A stretch of DNA of 60,000 bases. It comes from Adiantum capillus-veneris (Eukaryota > Streptophyta > Polypodiopsida > Polypodiales > Pteridaceae). How positions within the stretch are numbered: the stretch's first letter is position 1; each line of letters opens with the position of its first letter. The notes beneath the pieces are model-generated. The model did not search any database. It saw only the letters and a program-made list of their open reading frames with translations, and had not been told where the DNA came from. Of the stretch, positions 1-11,800 are shown one piece after another. Both the position numbers and the translations under genes were made by a program. Location of the stretch: assembly GCA_014529385.2 (NCBI GenBank), contig CM043971.1, positions 89,271,340 to 89,331,339 on the forward strand. Direction: 5' to 3'.

Positions 1-1504
1 GCACAACAACACCAAGTGAATATTTGGGTCCCAAAGCCCAAAAACTTGCCAATAAGAAGAGCATTTATGTTGCTTATGTCAAAAACCAAACCGATTTGGC
101 AACACAAGTGTCAAGTATCCACGGTCAGAACAGAATTCTACAACTTACCTATGAAGGACCGCATACTTAAACTACAACTCAAAATCCATGGAACACAATC
201 GTTCAAACATGGGGCACCACCTTTGCACCAAATTCCATAAGCCCATGGGCTTATCATCCCACCTCAATAACTTTATCAAAAATTGTCCGGGAGGACTCAC
301 TGTCGAGAGGGGGGAGGCAGTCAATACAAAACCCATTGCAAGATGATTTATACATACTATCAGGCGCTATACGACATTGGTTTACACCTTATTGCATTTT
401 ATTGCAAGGACCCTTGGAAATAGGGCTATAATTTGAAAACTTGGAAGAAGAGACAGAACAAGAGCAAAAACAACATGAAGGCCTGGTAGATGTGGGTACT
501 TCACTTGAACCACAAAAATACTGCTAGAGTACTCACATCTACTAGAGAAGCACTAGAAAGTGACAAAGAAAGTTGTGGCTAGGAACCTCCTCTATGAACA
601 CCATTTGCTAAAATCAGATCTATTAAAATACATCACTCCAGAGCACCTACGAGGGGAGGTTCCCTAAACTAGAACTTCACTACCCACTACTCAAATGGCT
701 AACAATAGAAGAGAAAAAAGGAGCTATTGCTGGCAATTTTGCATGATGCCGAGGGTAGCTATAAGAATGCAGTTTTATTAGAGTGGACCATGTAGCAGAT
801 CAAATAGGCAATACCAGAATGGAAAATCAAATTCATGGGGGAGAACAAGCAGACAGTCATGGTAAACTCCTTTGCTCCAACCCACCTTCAGATCAACCCC
901 ACATTTTGCCCAATCATCAGGAGAAGAAGGTGGGATGACTTTGAGCAGTTGCTTCTTTTCCACCCTACGTGGCTCAACTACCTGGTTTTTGCCAAAACAA
1001 GAGAGGCACCTTCACTTGCATACATGAGAAAAGAAATCAAACAAATGATTAGCCTACTTCGAGAGAAAATAGATATTTCTTGCAAAATGATGTTAAAAAT
1101 TTGTTACATGCTCTCTGCCTGTATCAATACATTCAAGAATATACAGGCCACAAAAGTTAAATGGACTTCATACTTGGAGGGGTACAAAGGTCTCATTTTC
1201 AATCTTAATGATACCCCCAAGATGAAGGTCATCTACGGCCTAATTTCTAGATCATGTTCCTCCTAAGCCACTACATGCATACTTTTGAGGAAGCCTTCTC
1301 CACAGGCTACTTTGAGATTGACTCCACGATCTTCATGCCCATATGAAAGGATCTACGGCTAAGATTTGTAGCCTAACGAGTCTACAAGCCTTAGGAGGAG
1401 GATCAGGTGCACAAATGATGCCGGACTTCCAACAATATATGGAGGAACAGAAGCAAAGAAAGCCCTTGCTCAAAGAGTAAAGTCTTGTCAAGGACGACAA
1501 GAAG
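1..1504. other. no recognisable gene; possible inner part of a decayed LTR element
   Basis: I find no protein family here. Several open frames of 60-140 codons exist, the longest at 835-1266 (+), but none shows a motif I know. Because a purine tract and an LTR-like start follow at 1505-1518, this stretch could be the decayed 3' inner region of an LTR retrotransposon. Just before that tract, around 1486-1500, is a short direct/inverted motif (cttgtc-aagga-cgacaag) like the one many plant gypsy elements carry upstream of the polypurine tract. That is inference only. Confidence 0.3.
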
Positions 1505-1890
1505 CCAGGAGAGGGAGTGTTGAAGCAAGGGACCCTCTCACGCCAGTTCTGATAGGTCAACAAAAACTCATCCACTTGATTCAATTTTTTGCCTAAGCCG
1601 ACCATGTAATCCATGGACGCGGACAAAGTATGATTGTATCGGAATAGCTTTGTAGTCAATGAGTGGCTAGATATCCTAAGTCCACTACATCTTTGTGATA
1701 ATTATCACTTTGTAGCCAAAATACCCAAATTTAACCCTGGGTATATAAACCAAACTTTGTAATTATTGGCACTATTGAGCTTACATAGTGAAGAGCACGC
1801 CTTCACTTGCGTGTTCACTACTCATTGTATGGGTAAGCATTGCGAATGAAACTTCTTGTGTTGCTTTCTCTCACTCTTATCATTGTGTAC
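1505..1890 (+). repeat. LTR-like sequence with purine tract and TATA box
   Basis: A purine-rich tract (ccaggagagggag, 1505-1517) is followed at once by TGTTGAAG, the usual start of a plant LTR. A TATA box (TATATAAA, 1742-1749) lies about 225 bp inside, where an LTR promoter would be. The right edge is not clear; I placed it near CA dinucleotides at 1880-1890. No partner LTR or primer binding site was found, so this may be a 3' LTR remnant or a solo LTR. Confidence 0.4.
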
Positions 1891-3002
1891 ATGTCTATAA
1901 TGCTATGTGAGAGTGTGTGTGTGTGCGCGCGCGACACAATGAGCGGTTTTATCTCTAGGTCATCTTGTGTGTTTATTTGCTCTTTGTGAGTTGTTAATGG
2001 TGTCTGAAGTGAAACTAAGCATGGAAAAAGGTAAGTAGGCCTTAGGAGAAGCCAAACAACCCTTCATTCGTCATTTTTGGTGAAGGTAAGAGGTGGCAAT
2101 AGTCATGGTTGCTCACCTATCCGACGATGACTTTTGCAGGTTTTGTTATTGGTAACCTATCGCCTATGGCCTAGAGACCCCTAATCTCAAATTTCATGTC
2201 ATTTGGAGTTCATTTGACATTGTAACGACCATTAGAGTGAGAGATAGACCGCACGGGAGAGACTTAGGCGTTTTTGCCTTATTTGCTTCCTGACTTGAAA
2301 GTGACACCTTTCTCCTCAATGCATTGTCATGAGGACATTTCATTTGACATTTCCATGCACTAGCGGGGTCATCTACGTCCTCGGATTGACATATTCTATG
2401 TTCGTTTGAGTTCTTGCTGGGCTACTTTGTCTGATCGCGGTAGTCCGCCAACATCGACCCATGAGGCTAGGGAGAGTTTTTGGACTCATGTACAATAGAA
2501 CACCTTATACACATCACATGGAAGTCACATGACAACATACAAACTAGGATATTGACTAGACTAGGGAAGGTGCACACCATATGTTGGTGCACTTGCCAAA
2601 GGCCATATACCCAACAAAAAGACTTCAAAATTTCCATAAGGCAAAACCTTTGTCTAAAGATTTCCAGGGTTCACCTACATATACACACAAGAGTCTCTTC
2701 TTGACATGATGGTAATGCACAACAATGTCCTCTGTGTAATCTTGAAAGGTTGGATTCCTTGCAATTGGCAATTAATTCTAGCTATCAATGAAGATATTGA
2801 TGGCACAAATCAATCATGATGCGTTTAAGTCAAATACACTCAACCATGGCTATGACAGTTGCCTTATATCAAGCTCAAAATTAGAAATTCCCACAATAGA
2901 CTAGTGTTTGTTCAATCATGATATGCATGAATTATGAGCATGAAGCAAAACCCACTAATGGATACACCAATGTCATAGAGACTAGCCCAATCCAAGTTTG
3001 AA
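1891..3002. other. no recognisable feature
   Basis: AT-rich DNA with a TG/CG dinucleotide run near 1914-1932. The open frames are short and match no family that I recognise. Confidence 0.3.
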
Positions 3003-3745
3003 AAAGCATGTCAATCCGGTGGTAATGATCTCCTTTTGGGATAAAACAACCTAACAAAAATAAGGCAATCCACAACCTGCAACCCAATAATTGAGAGGAA
3101 CATGAAAGTACTCTCCAAGTCATGAAGACTAAGCTTCAAACATGTCTCCATAAGAATAATGAGAGGTTTGCAGTCCTTAAGACTAGATCTAACAAAAATG
3201 TCTTAGTGTACATTGTCTAGCACAAAGTTGTACCTCCATCGCACTACTAATGCTCTAGTTTGACCCCATGAATTGGAGCATATTCTAGATTTCTATTAAC
3301 AATGTATGTGACACAATACCACAAAAAAGTACTTGTTGTAAAGTATCAAGATAGTAAGGAGGATACAATTTGGGGAAAGTTTAGCGCGTGCAAGAAGAGA
3401 TGTTCAGCATGTAAATTTGGTGGCAATGATCCCCTTTTGGGATAAAAAATCTAATATGTACAATTCCACTCTAGTAGCAATGTTACGCACTCACAAATCA
3501 TAAATAAATAAAGGCAACCCACAACCCACTAAATGAGTGACATCAAATTGTTCTCCAACAGATAAAAACTAAACTTCAAATTTGTCTTTGTAAGAGGAAT
3601 GAGATGTTTCTAGTTCTCAAGGCTAGATCTTACAACAATGGCTGAGTAATTTGTTAGAAACAAAGTAATACCTGCATTACACAACTCAAACTCTAGTTTA
3701 GCTCCATGACCCCTAGAGCATATTCTAGATTTCTATGAACGATGT
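3003..3745. repeat. diverged tandem duplication, two copies about 400 bp apart
   Basis: Copy 1 (about 3003-3310) and copy 2 (about 3405-3745) share an ordered series of blocks: ccttttgggataaaa, aaggcaa(t/c)ccacaacc, a gag(g)aa..tgaaa block, actagatct(a/t)acaa, and gagcatattctagatttcta near the end. The copies have diverged by many substitutions and small indels, so the duplication is old. No open frame runs through either copy. The unit matches nothing else that I recognise in the window. Confidence 0.7.
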
Positions 3746-3747
3746 AC

Positions 3748-3782
3748 TTCTATCTTCTCGCTTATCAAGTGAGAAGATAGAA
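3748..3782. repeat. near-perfect inverted repeat (hairpin)
   Basis: TTCTATCTTCTC (3748-3759) is mirrored exactly by GAGAAGATAGAA (3771-3782). The 11-nt centre can add a G.T and three more base pairs. It sits just after copy 2 of the tandem duplication, at a point where copy 1 has a different sequence. It could be a foldback left by a small transposon or a replication error. Confidence 0.7.
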
Positions 3783-6700
3783 TGAAAAAGATACCACCTT
3801 GGAAAAGACTAGCAATTTCAAGAAGAGAGTTCAAACCTTGTAGTGCTACAAAAAATTTGGACTATTGAAAATAATCGGTCACCTAGTTCCAAGGATGATT
3901 TGAAGGAGAGACAATGGTTATCCCTTGATAAAGGATGAAAAGAACTTGCTCCCTAGAGCATGAAGATTCTACTTCAAGAAAGGGATGTACAAATCTCACT
4001 TAGTTTAGTGAGGATCTTGCCGTATGCCTATGTTTAGTGAGTGGGGTTGGTTAGGAAACACACAACTACTGATTCTATACATTGTTGCATTCGAGCTATT
4101 TGAATTCTCCATCTTGAGCTTTAGCTTGAACCCAAATTCACTTGAAAGGGCTTTGAAGGGTATTCCTAGAAAAGCACTTTTGAGCCACTTTATAGTATGT
4201 CTTTATATATAATAGCTCACAAAACTTCTTTTCAGTTAGATTGCTTTCAAATGAGTTTACATACTTTTTGAATCACTTTCTAAGCACTTTACGACAGTGC
4301 CATTTTTTTTGGCAATTTTTAGGGGTCTCTAAATTGGATACAGTTTTCTTTTCACATATCTACTTTGAGCTACTTAATCCTAGCGCTTCCTTGTTTCCTG
4401 AAGCTAATTCTATGTGATTGAGTTTTTTAGGTTACTTAAGGAGTTTGGAAAATGCTAAGACCTCAAGGCATCCACATGTAAACGTAAGGGTGACTCGACT
4501 TTTATTCCTTTTGACGGCCATAGAAAAACTACCCTTTTCTTTCTACATCTACACAAATTAGCATGAATAAAATTTTAACATCACTATTTTTACCTCTATG
4601 TGGATGTGTGTGCATTTGTGTGTGTTTTGGGGTGGTGTGTTGGGGGGGGGGGGGGACTTCCTACATCCACAATACATTGGCTTCGATGGTTGGGAGGCCA
4701 GTTTGGAACTCCGAAAGCTAATATATATGAATACCTTTTTAAGGTGAACACATCATATTTCGTAAGTGCAACTTGAACTCTTCATACAATGAAGCAAAAA
4801 AATTTGGAAGAAAAGAAAAGAAAAGAATCTTGAAAGTGTCGCACAAAATACTTACAACCAAGAGGAAGGAGCTTTTAGCTTTCAAATCCATATTTGGAAT
4901 TGAAAATTCATGTTGCACAATTTCAACAATGATGTTTTCCTTGTGTCTTTTGTATCTTAGGAGCCATTCTTTCTAAGAACGATCAAGGTTTCCTTGTTAA
5001 TCAATAGTAAGTGGGCCAGTGGTTGATGGCTACATGAAAATCCAAGAGCCTTGGCTAAATATCAGAGGCTCTTAAACATCATTATTATCCCAATAGCCTG
5101 CAAAGAATATCACCAATTTTGAGTTTTGGCTTCCTATGAGAAATAGAGTTGACATGGCATTGGAGAAAAACTAATTTCAGCTTTGTGAATGGTAGGGTAG
5201 AGGAAACAGTTCAAAGAAACTAAGAGTTAAAAATTAGTAATTTTTTGAAATGTGAAAGGTGTGTTAGGTCCGTCATAAAAAGTCAAATTAATTAGTACCA
5301 AGATAACATTTTTTAGACTTCATCTCAATGCTCTATTTTTGCAAATTCAATTTTTAAACCCAACATCTGTGAGTGGCCAAATTGTAGCCATTGTAACCCT
5401 TTGCTCAAGGGGATAATAGATAAAAGCACATGATTTTGCTTTGAGGTTAAGATTGGTGCATAGCTTCCTCTAAAGCCCCTTGAGATGTGTGTCTTTAGTA
5501 GTACTTGGGTCTCATGGAATATGACATTCTATTTCAGTACCTCTTGTGGGCCTTGTGCCGACCACACCTGAATGCAGGGCCTAAAATACATTGTCAAAGG
5601 GCTCATTGAGGTCCTTGCTTGAATGGCGGCCCGATTGAGCTGATGTTTGGTGAGATGCTTGGTAGTTTCCTTCGCAACAAGTTCTTGATCCTACAAATCT
5701 CTTTTTGTGGATGGGCACTTTTTTCCCTCGAGTTATGCGGCGGCGTTTCCAACCGCTCGACAATCAAAGTTTGGGGGTGCGGTGTCAACCCTTTTGGCTT
5801 GGTGGAAATCCCGATTGGGTCTCTTGTGCTTTCTCCTCGGATGGGTGGTTCCAATTCATCCTAATCATTTATGTTAGCAGCTAGGTGGCTCCCATGCTAG
5901 CCGGTTTGGTACTGGTGATGCCCATACTCTGTTTGAGCAAGGCTATTATTGTAGTTCTTTTTGGATAATTGAATATACGATCACTCTCTATTGGATATAC
6001 TCATAATGGCTTCAAAATAAATAAAACACAAATGTAGTAATGTGCAATCGACCATCTCTTTTTATATAAACAGAAAAATTATTTTGACTCTCCACTTCCA
6101 TGGGTCTTTTCATTTCCTAAACTCACCCTTCACTTATATTCTTTTGAGATTTCGAAAGGCTTTTTAATTTTTCAAGAGTGGGGAGACCTAATGGAGAGTG
6201 TGTCTAAAAAACCCAAGATTGGTTCATAGCTTATTTGGCACATGAACATAAAAAATATGACACATTGAATGCTATACTTGTATAGTCCTCTAAGGTGTGA
6301 CATCATATGTAAATAAAGTTTTCCTATTCCTAGAGTACATTTAATGGCAACCGTAAACGAATTGCTATTTGGAAGCTCTTCTAGATTATCAATGCAAAGG
6401 TGTCAAAAAAAAGGGGTCAAGTCGACAATCTCATAAAAAAGGTCAACAACATAATCAACTTTGTGTTTTCGGGCCTTTGTCCCATAGTTATTGCATGCTC
6501 TATACTAACTTGAGTGATCAAAATTGTTGATATGCAATTTTAAGCAAGAGGGTTGAGAAAGATACTACAAAACAACCTCAAAGCATTTTAAATTTTGATT
6601 GTTTGCTTCAAATTTGTCCTTTTAAAATATGAGAAATTTTGAGTAATTCATTGTGCAAATGCGTGCTGGATGGGTGTCTTCAAAGTGCCCAAAGGATAAA

Positions 6701-8489
6701 TTACTACTTGGATAATAAAAGTTATCAAAAATTAACTTGCAAATGAAAAGTAGAATATTGATATTATAGGAGTTTTTAATGTTGTGGCATTTATGTAGAG
6801 ATTTGTAGATGACTAAATCCCCCTTGGTTGTAACCAAGGTGTCACTTTGCTGAACCAACTTTTCCTTTTTGCACTCATGGATACAAAGAAAGCACAAGGC
6901 ACATGAAAGAACCTCACCAAATAAAACGCCAATGGGAGAGATGGATGAAAAGGAAAGTTTGATTGAGATCAAAGTTTGCCCTTTATGTCATCCAGAAGGG
7001 AATTTCACGCCATCCAAAAGTCTATCTCGGGAGAAGATTATACGATCTCATCCCATTCTATATATAGGAAAAGAGAAGCCACTGTACCTGTTGGAAGCAA
7101 TATACTTACTAGTGGTACCAAAATGGATGGTAGGTAAGATGCTGTCATGGTGAAATTGTCTTAATTCTTTTTTCTCATTTAGTTTTTGTATCGCACATCA
7201 CCATAAAATGTCAAAAAGAAAAGTAATGAATTGTCTCGTCAATGTCAAAACAATCACTTAGTGTCTTGTTATGGTGCAAGATTAATGTTAAGGAGAATGA
7301 GGCACCTTCCTTAGAGAATGCGACCAACTATCGCTTACACTAGAAGAGAACAAGTGATTTGAAGAACATGTAAAGCTACAATCTTAGAACATAAGTGTTT
7401 ACCCTCAGTAGAGACATCCATTTTGGCCAAGGATTGATATCTTGTCAACCAGTTTGACCCGATCGCCATTTCAAGTGTAGAAATAAATAATCACTTAAAG
7501 AATGGAGACAATGCAAAAAAAGTTCCTACAACACAAGAAAAAGCTATTTCAAGTCCAGTAGGACTTTCCCATGTCACTGTTGATCCTCTGTTGAAGCCTA
7601 CATAAGACTCGACCTTTCTTTTCTCTAGTTCTTGTAGACTTCATTTGCATCTACTTTCTTTTAAGTTGTGTACAATCTTGTCATGAATGCAAATTTACTC
7701 CTTCCCGGATAATCACCACACCAAGTAACTAGCTTCCATTTCATGAACTGCCACTCTACGTTGCCCTTCTAGCTCGTTTGAAAAGCATTGCCACTGTATA
7801 AGCCTCTCAAGCATTGCCACTCTTCTCTCCATCACATGCTCCACTTTTCCAAGCTATGTCATAATGGACCATTGCAATTCCAAACCGCAATGTGTGTATG
7901 ATTGTAGACTATCCTGTGTTTCATGGCCATGGACCACCATGTGTTAAGCAATTAATGATGATGAGGTTGTCTCTAGAAAGAGCCTTCTTTCTCTTTTTCC
8001 TTTCTTGCATTGCTCTCAATGGTGCTCTATATGCATCCTAGAAAGATCCTCTTCTGAAAAGATGGACTCTCTTCTACATGAAGGTGGAGTATTTCTCATC
8101 ATCTTGAAATTGAATAGCAGTAACCCCTGCCACACCCACCCAGCTCCCATTCCCCCTTTGTCCCCGCTGAATCTGCCCTCAAGATCAGCCACAATGAAGC
8201 CCCGTTATCAACACAGTCCTTGTTCCTTGTGATGGCACCTAGATGTAGTCGAACCATTACCCTTTCATAGGGCCACAATAAAAAAAGAAATTTCCACATA
8301 AATACATCAATTGGAATTCATTTTTTGATATAAACTTTTCTGGGAAAAGAACCAATATTTGGACTGAATTGACCTCCAAGTCAAGGGATGAGAAAAATCT
8401 ACCAACAGCTTTTAAAACATTACATAATGTAGAGTGTCTTTTACTCTCGAGCCTCTGAAACATCGCCTCCAGAGAAGGACAAAACTGGA

Positions 8490-8494
<5 letters not shown>
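3783..8494. other. long gene-poor stretch downstream of tRNase Z
   Basis: No coding region here could be assigned. A G-run of about 16 lies at 4640-4655. Frames at 5581-5864 and 6622-7153 (both strands) are open for 80-116 codons but show no motif. The DNA is AT-rich and looks like old, decayed repeat sequence. Confidence 0.3.

Positions 8495-8528
<34 letters not shown>
8495..8528. repeat. (TC)17 microsatellite in the tRNase Z 3' untranslated region
   Basis: Perfect TC dinucleotide run. On the minus strand it reads (GA)n and begins 13 nt after the tRNase Z stop codon, so it should be transcribed in the 3' UTR. Confidence 0.9.
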
Positions 8529-8530
<2 letters not shown>

Positions 8531-8541
8531 GTCAACATTAC

Positions 8542-8856
8542 TCATACACTCAATGCATTGGCATCTTCTGCCTCCTCTTCTTCTGCATCTGAATGGTTTC
8601 GGAAGAGCATCTGTAATGCAGGTAAAAGTTCGGGCACGATGGGCAGGTCTGCAAGATTCACACTCATCATATCAAATGCCAAACATGCCCTGTCCTTGAA
8701 TTGATTATCATAGTAGGGGATGGTTGGATATCTTTGGCTGAAATGAGTCAAGAAGATTCGGTAAACTTCAGCATCAACGCCCACTTTCATCGCCTCATGA
8801 GTGATGCTATGGTTTTTCTTCACAGCATCCGCAATCAAATCATCTTCAAACGTTGC
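8542..8856 (-). CDS. TRZ3/TRZ4: tRNase Z last exon (C-terminal 104 residues and stop)
   Basis: On the minus strand the acceptor is ..TTCAG before GCAACG. The exon opens with ATFEDDLI, completing the HEAT motif begun in the previous exon, and carries the motif V residues THFSQRYP. It ends in an acidic tail ([15 protein letters not shown]) and a TGA at 8544-8542. The length is 315 nt, an exact number of codons. The acidic end is typical of plant long forms. Confidence 0.92.
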   Translation of the reverse strand, partial: ATFEDDLIADAVKKNHSITHEAMKVGVDAEVYRIFLTHFSQRYPTIPYYDNQFKDRACLAFDMMSVNLADLPIVPELLPALQMLFRNHSDAEEEEAEDANALSV

Positions 8857-11800
8857 CTGAACCCATAAAAATCAGCCAAGCTAAATCAACCTTCACATTA
8901 TACCACAAAAATTGCTTACCACAATTTTTTACTGTAATCTTAGCCCTTTCATATGGACTTTCATAATACTACGTGAACGTGTATGATATGGTAGTTTCAC
9001 ATAGTTTTTGACTCTCTCCCCCCTCAGAGCAAAGAGTTGAATCTATGACAATAAATAAAAGAAGCCAGACTCACCTCATGAATCAAGATGGTCGCATTGC
9101 GAGCAGCATCAACGAGAGCTTGGCAGGGCCTGGTGTCACCTGAGTAAACAAGTTTCCAGCCTGGTTTGGTTATATTTTCACTTACTTTCCTCTCTTGTGC
9201 CTCTAATACGACAGCAAAAGCATCAGGACAGTGTATGACTGGAACACTGTACAGGTCCTTCAGCCCAAGTAGATCTAGCACTGTCCTCAATCTCTTCCTT
9301 CTTTCTATGTCGATACCTTGCCGGATATGGTACCCTGGCTGTTTCCAAATATGTTGCATCCCTCTTTTTTCTGAAGCACCTCTTGTATATCCATTAATTA
9401 AACCTTCCTTATGTGCATTCTCACCATCAGCCCATCTTTGCACCTCTAATGTAGTTTGACTGCAGTCCAAAAACTCCATTCCTAGGTCCTCTACCTTCCC
9501 GTATGAATCCAGAAAGTACTTCAGCTTCTTTGGGCCGATCACAAGTATTGGCTCACATGTGGATTCAGCTTGTAATAGGTCTCTCCGTGCAGATAAGATT
9601 CTCAAAATTCCTGTAAAGTGGTCTGCATGCAAATGTGAAATCCATATGCATTTCAAACCTAAAACTACATCGTCTGCACCTTTTGCACCATACCTGTTAC
9701 ACAAATCATGCTTACGTACACATAGCAGCTTGTTTATCAAGGGCTGAGAAAATCAATTGGCTACTGCAAACATACCTTCGTTTAAGCTGTGCAAAGGTCC
9801 CCTCGCCACAATCCAACATTAAACCTCCCTTCTTAAATAGATGGATATATATTCCCGTTACATTGCGGTCTTTTGAAGGCTGAGAGGATCCTGTTCCCAA
9901 AAAGACAAGCTCCATTTCCTCTCTTGACACCTCATGCAAGCATGCAGGCAAACTTTGAGAGTTTCTGTTGCCTGCAAAGCCATCACCAGCTTTTATGATT
10001 ATTTACCAATTAAACAAGAAAGCAGAGCTATTGTGATGGAAGGCAAAAGCTTTCTTTCTACCTCTGTCTTTCCAGCGTGATTTGGCAGACTTCTCTTCTG
10101 ACCATCTCTTCCAAACTTGGCAAGCCATGTCACGAGCTTTTAAAATTTCAGGAGATGACTTGTCCAACTTTTCTTGAACTACAGCAGGATCGAAAACTTT
10201 TGGCACTTCGGAAGTATCGACACCAAGGTCCAACAGCGGTCTGAGTCGATACTGTATTGTACAAAGATGCTAAACTTGAGACCTCTCTCTCAGAAAAGCA
10301 GGGCTTGAAACCCTTCATTTACCCAAAACAGATGCACCTGAGGCAAATTACAAGATAAACTGGGGAAAAGATCTAATGCCCATCACTAGATGCGGTAGGT
10401 GACTGGAGGAGTACCTCTATATGTCTCTAGATCTCAACTATCACCTCTCTGAGTGTGGGCTGTCCTATGAACTGAGCAGTGCATTGGCTCCATATGCTCT
10501 CATAAGCTGGGCATGTCCATACCTAAAAATGCTCCTCACTTTGCACCCCGTCTGCACATAGTCTGCAAGTCCTCTGCTCCCTGGGGATGTGGGTAGCCCA
10601 TCCTGCCTCGATCTCTAATCTGTGTGATGACACTTTGAGTTGTCCAATCGCCACCTCGACACAGCGTGGTATGTAGGTGTCCATATATCCTGGCACCTGA
10701 ATGAAGCCGTCCTCTTAAGATGTTCGAGATGCACTATCAGAAGTACAGTATCTTCAGTACAAGATGCTTTCTAGGTGTGATCCAAATCTCTCTGATGTAT
10801 AGCTGCCTAAGATCTTTTCCAAGGACCTGGTTCCTCTTAATGTGTGAAAGGCAGTGAGTCAGGGTCATATTGGAAGGGCAGGAGCTGCTCTATGTCAAGT
10901 CCATGAGCACTGAACCACTATGTTATCTGGGCATATCAAGATCTGCCCAGCCATCTGCTAGCTGTCTGGATGCCTCAAAAGCTCTATAGAAAGAGTCTAT
11001 CCTGTGGTAAATCTCGTCTCCTCGAGATGAAGTATACCATCTAGAAGAGGGCCTCTACTAGCATGGGTGGTGTAGCCAGGTTTGCTCCGACAATATCATG
11101 TGAGACTGAGGGTTTGCTGCAGATAATGTGGCATATCATCATAATTTTTTTTTCAACGTCAACATTCATCGCTTGTGATAATCCATAAGATGAACACCCA
11201 CTTTGAACTTACAAGGAATAATGCATTCAACAAATGGGAAAAATCAACAACAAACAAGGGAGAAGAAAAAGGATCGTTAATTGATGCTTGCTTTGCTGAT
11301 AAAGACGGACCACTTCAAGAAAAATGCATTTTGAACCAACCTAGTTCTCAAAAAGTACCCAAAACGGTTAAATATTACAGGTAAAACCCTTAAACCCTGT
11401 GTTTGCAATTCTAAATCTTCAAACCGACCTCCTATAACCAGAACGGGGCAGGACACTTAGAAAGGCTTAAATGCGTATCCTGACTAAAATGGATGTTGAA
11501 ACTAAAATGGGTGTTGGAACGTCCCATACCCACGACTGTATTTAAGGGTCCCGCAGGATTCCTTGTTTCTATGGTACGTGAAATTGATGTGACCGCTTAC
11601 AAGTAATTTAACATGCTTTGGTATGCCTCACACCCATAAACACACAATTGAATGAATGCAAACAATCAATCAAGCAAATTAAGGCATTGGTAAGCATAAC
11701 GTTCTATAGAACATAGGCTCACATTTACTTGCTTACTGAATACTTGTGACTTCGTTAATAAGCCGAAAGCTTTGATTTTACCAAAAAAGGAATAACCATA

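Noticed and set aside
835-1266. 143-codon frame near the left end as a host gene
   Set aside because: No motif, no splice context and AT-rich shadow frames nearby; it may be LTR-element relic.
5581-5864. Overlapping frames on both strands at 5.6-5.9 kb
   Set aside because: No recognisable domain, and coding signal not better on either strand.
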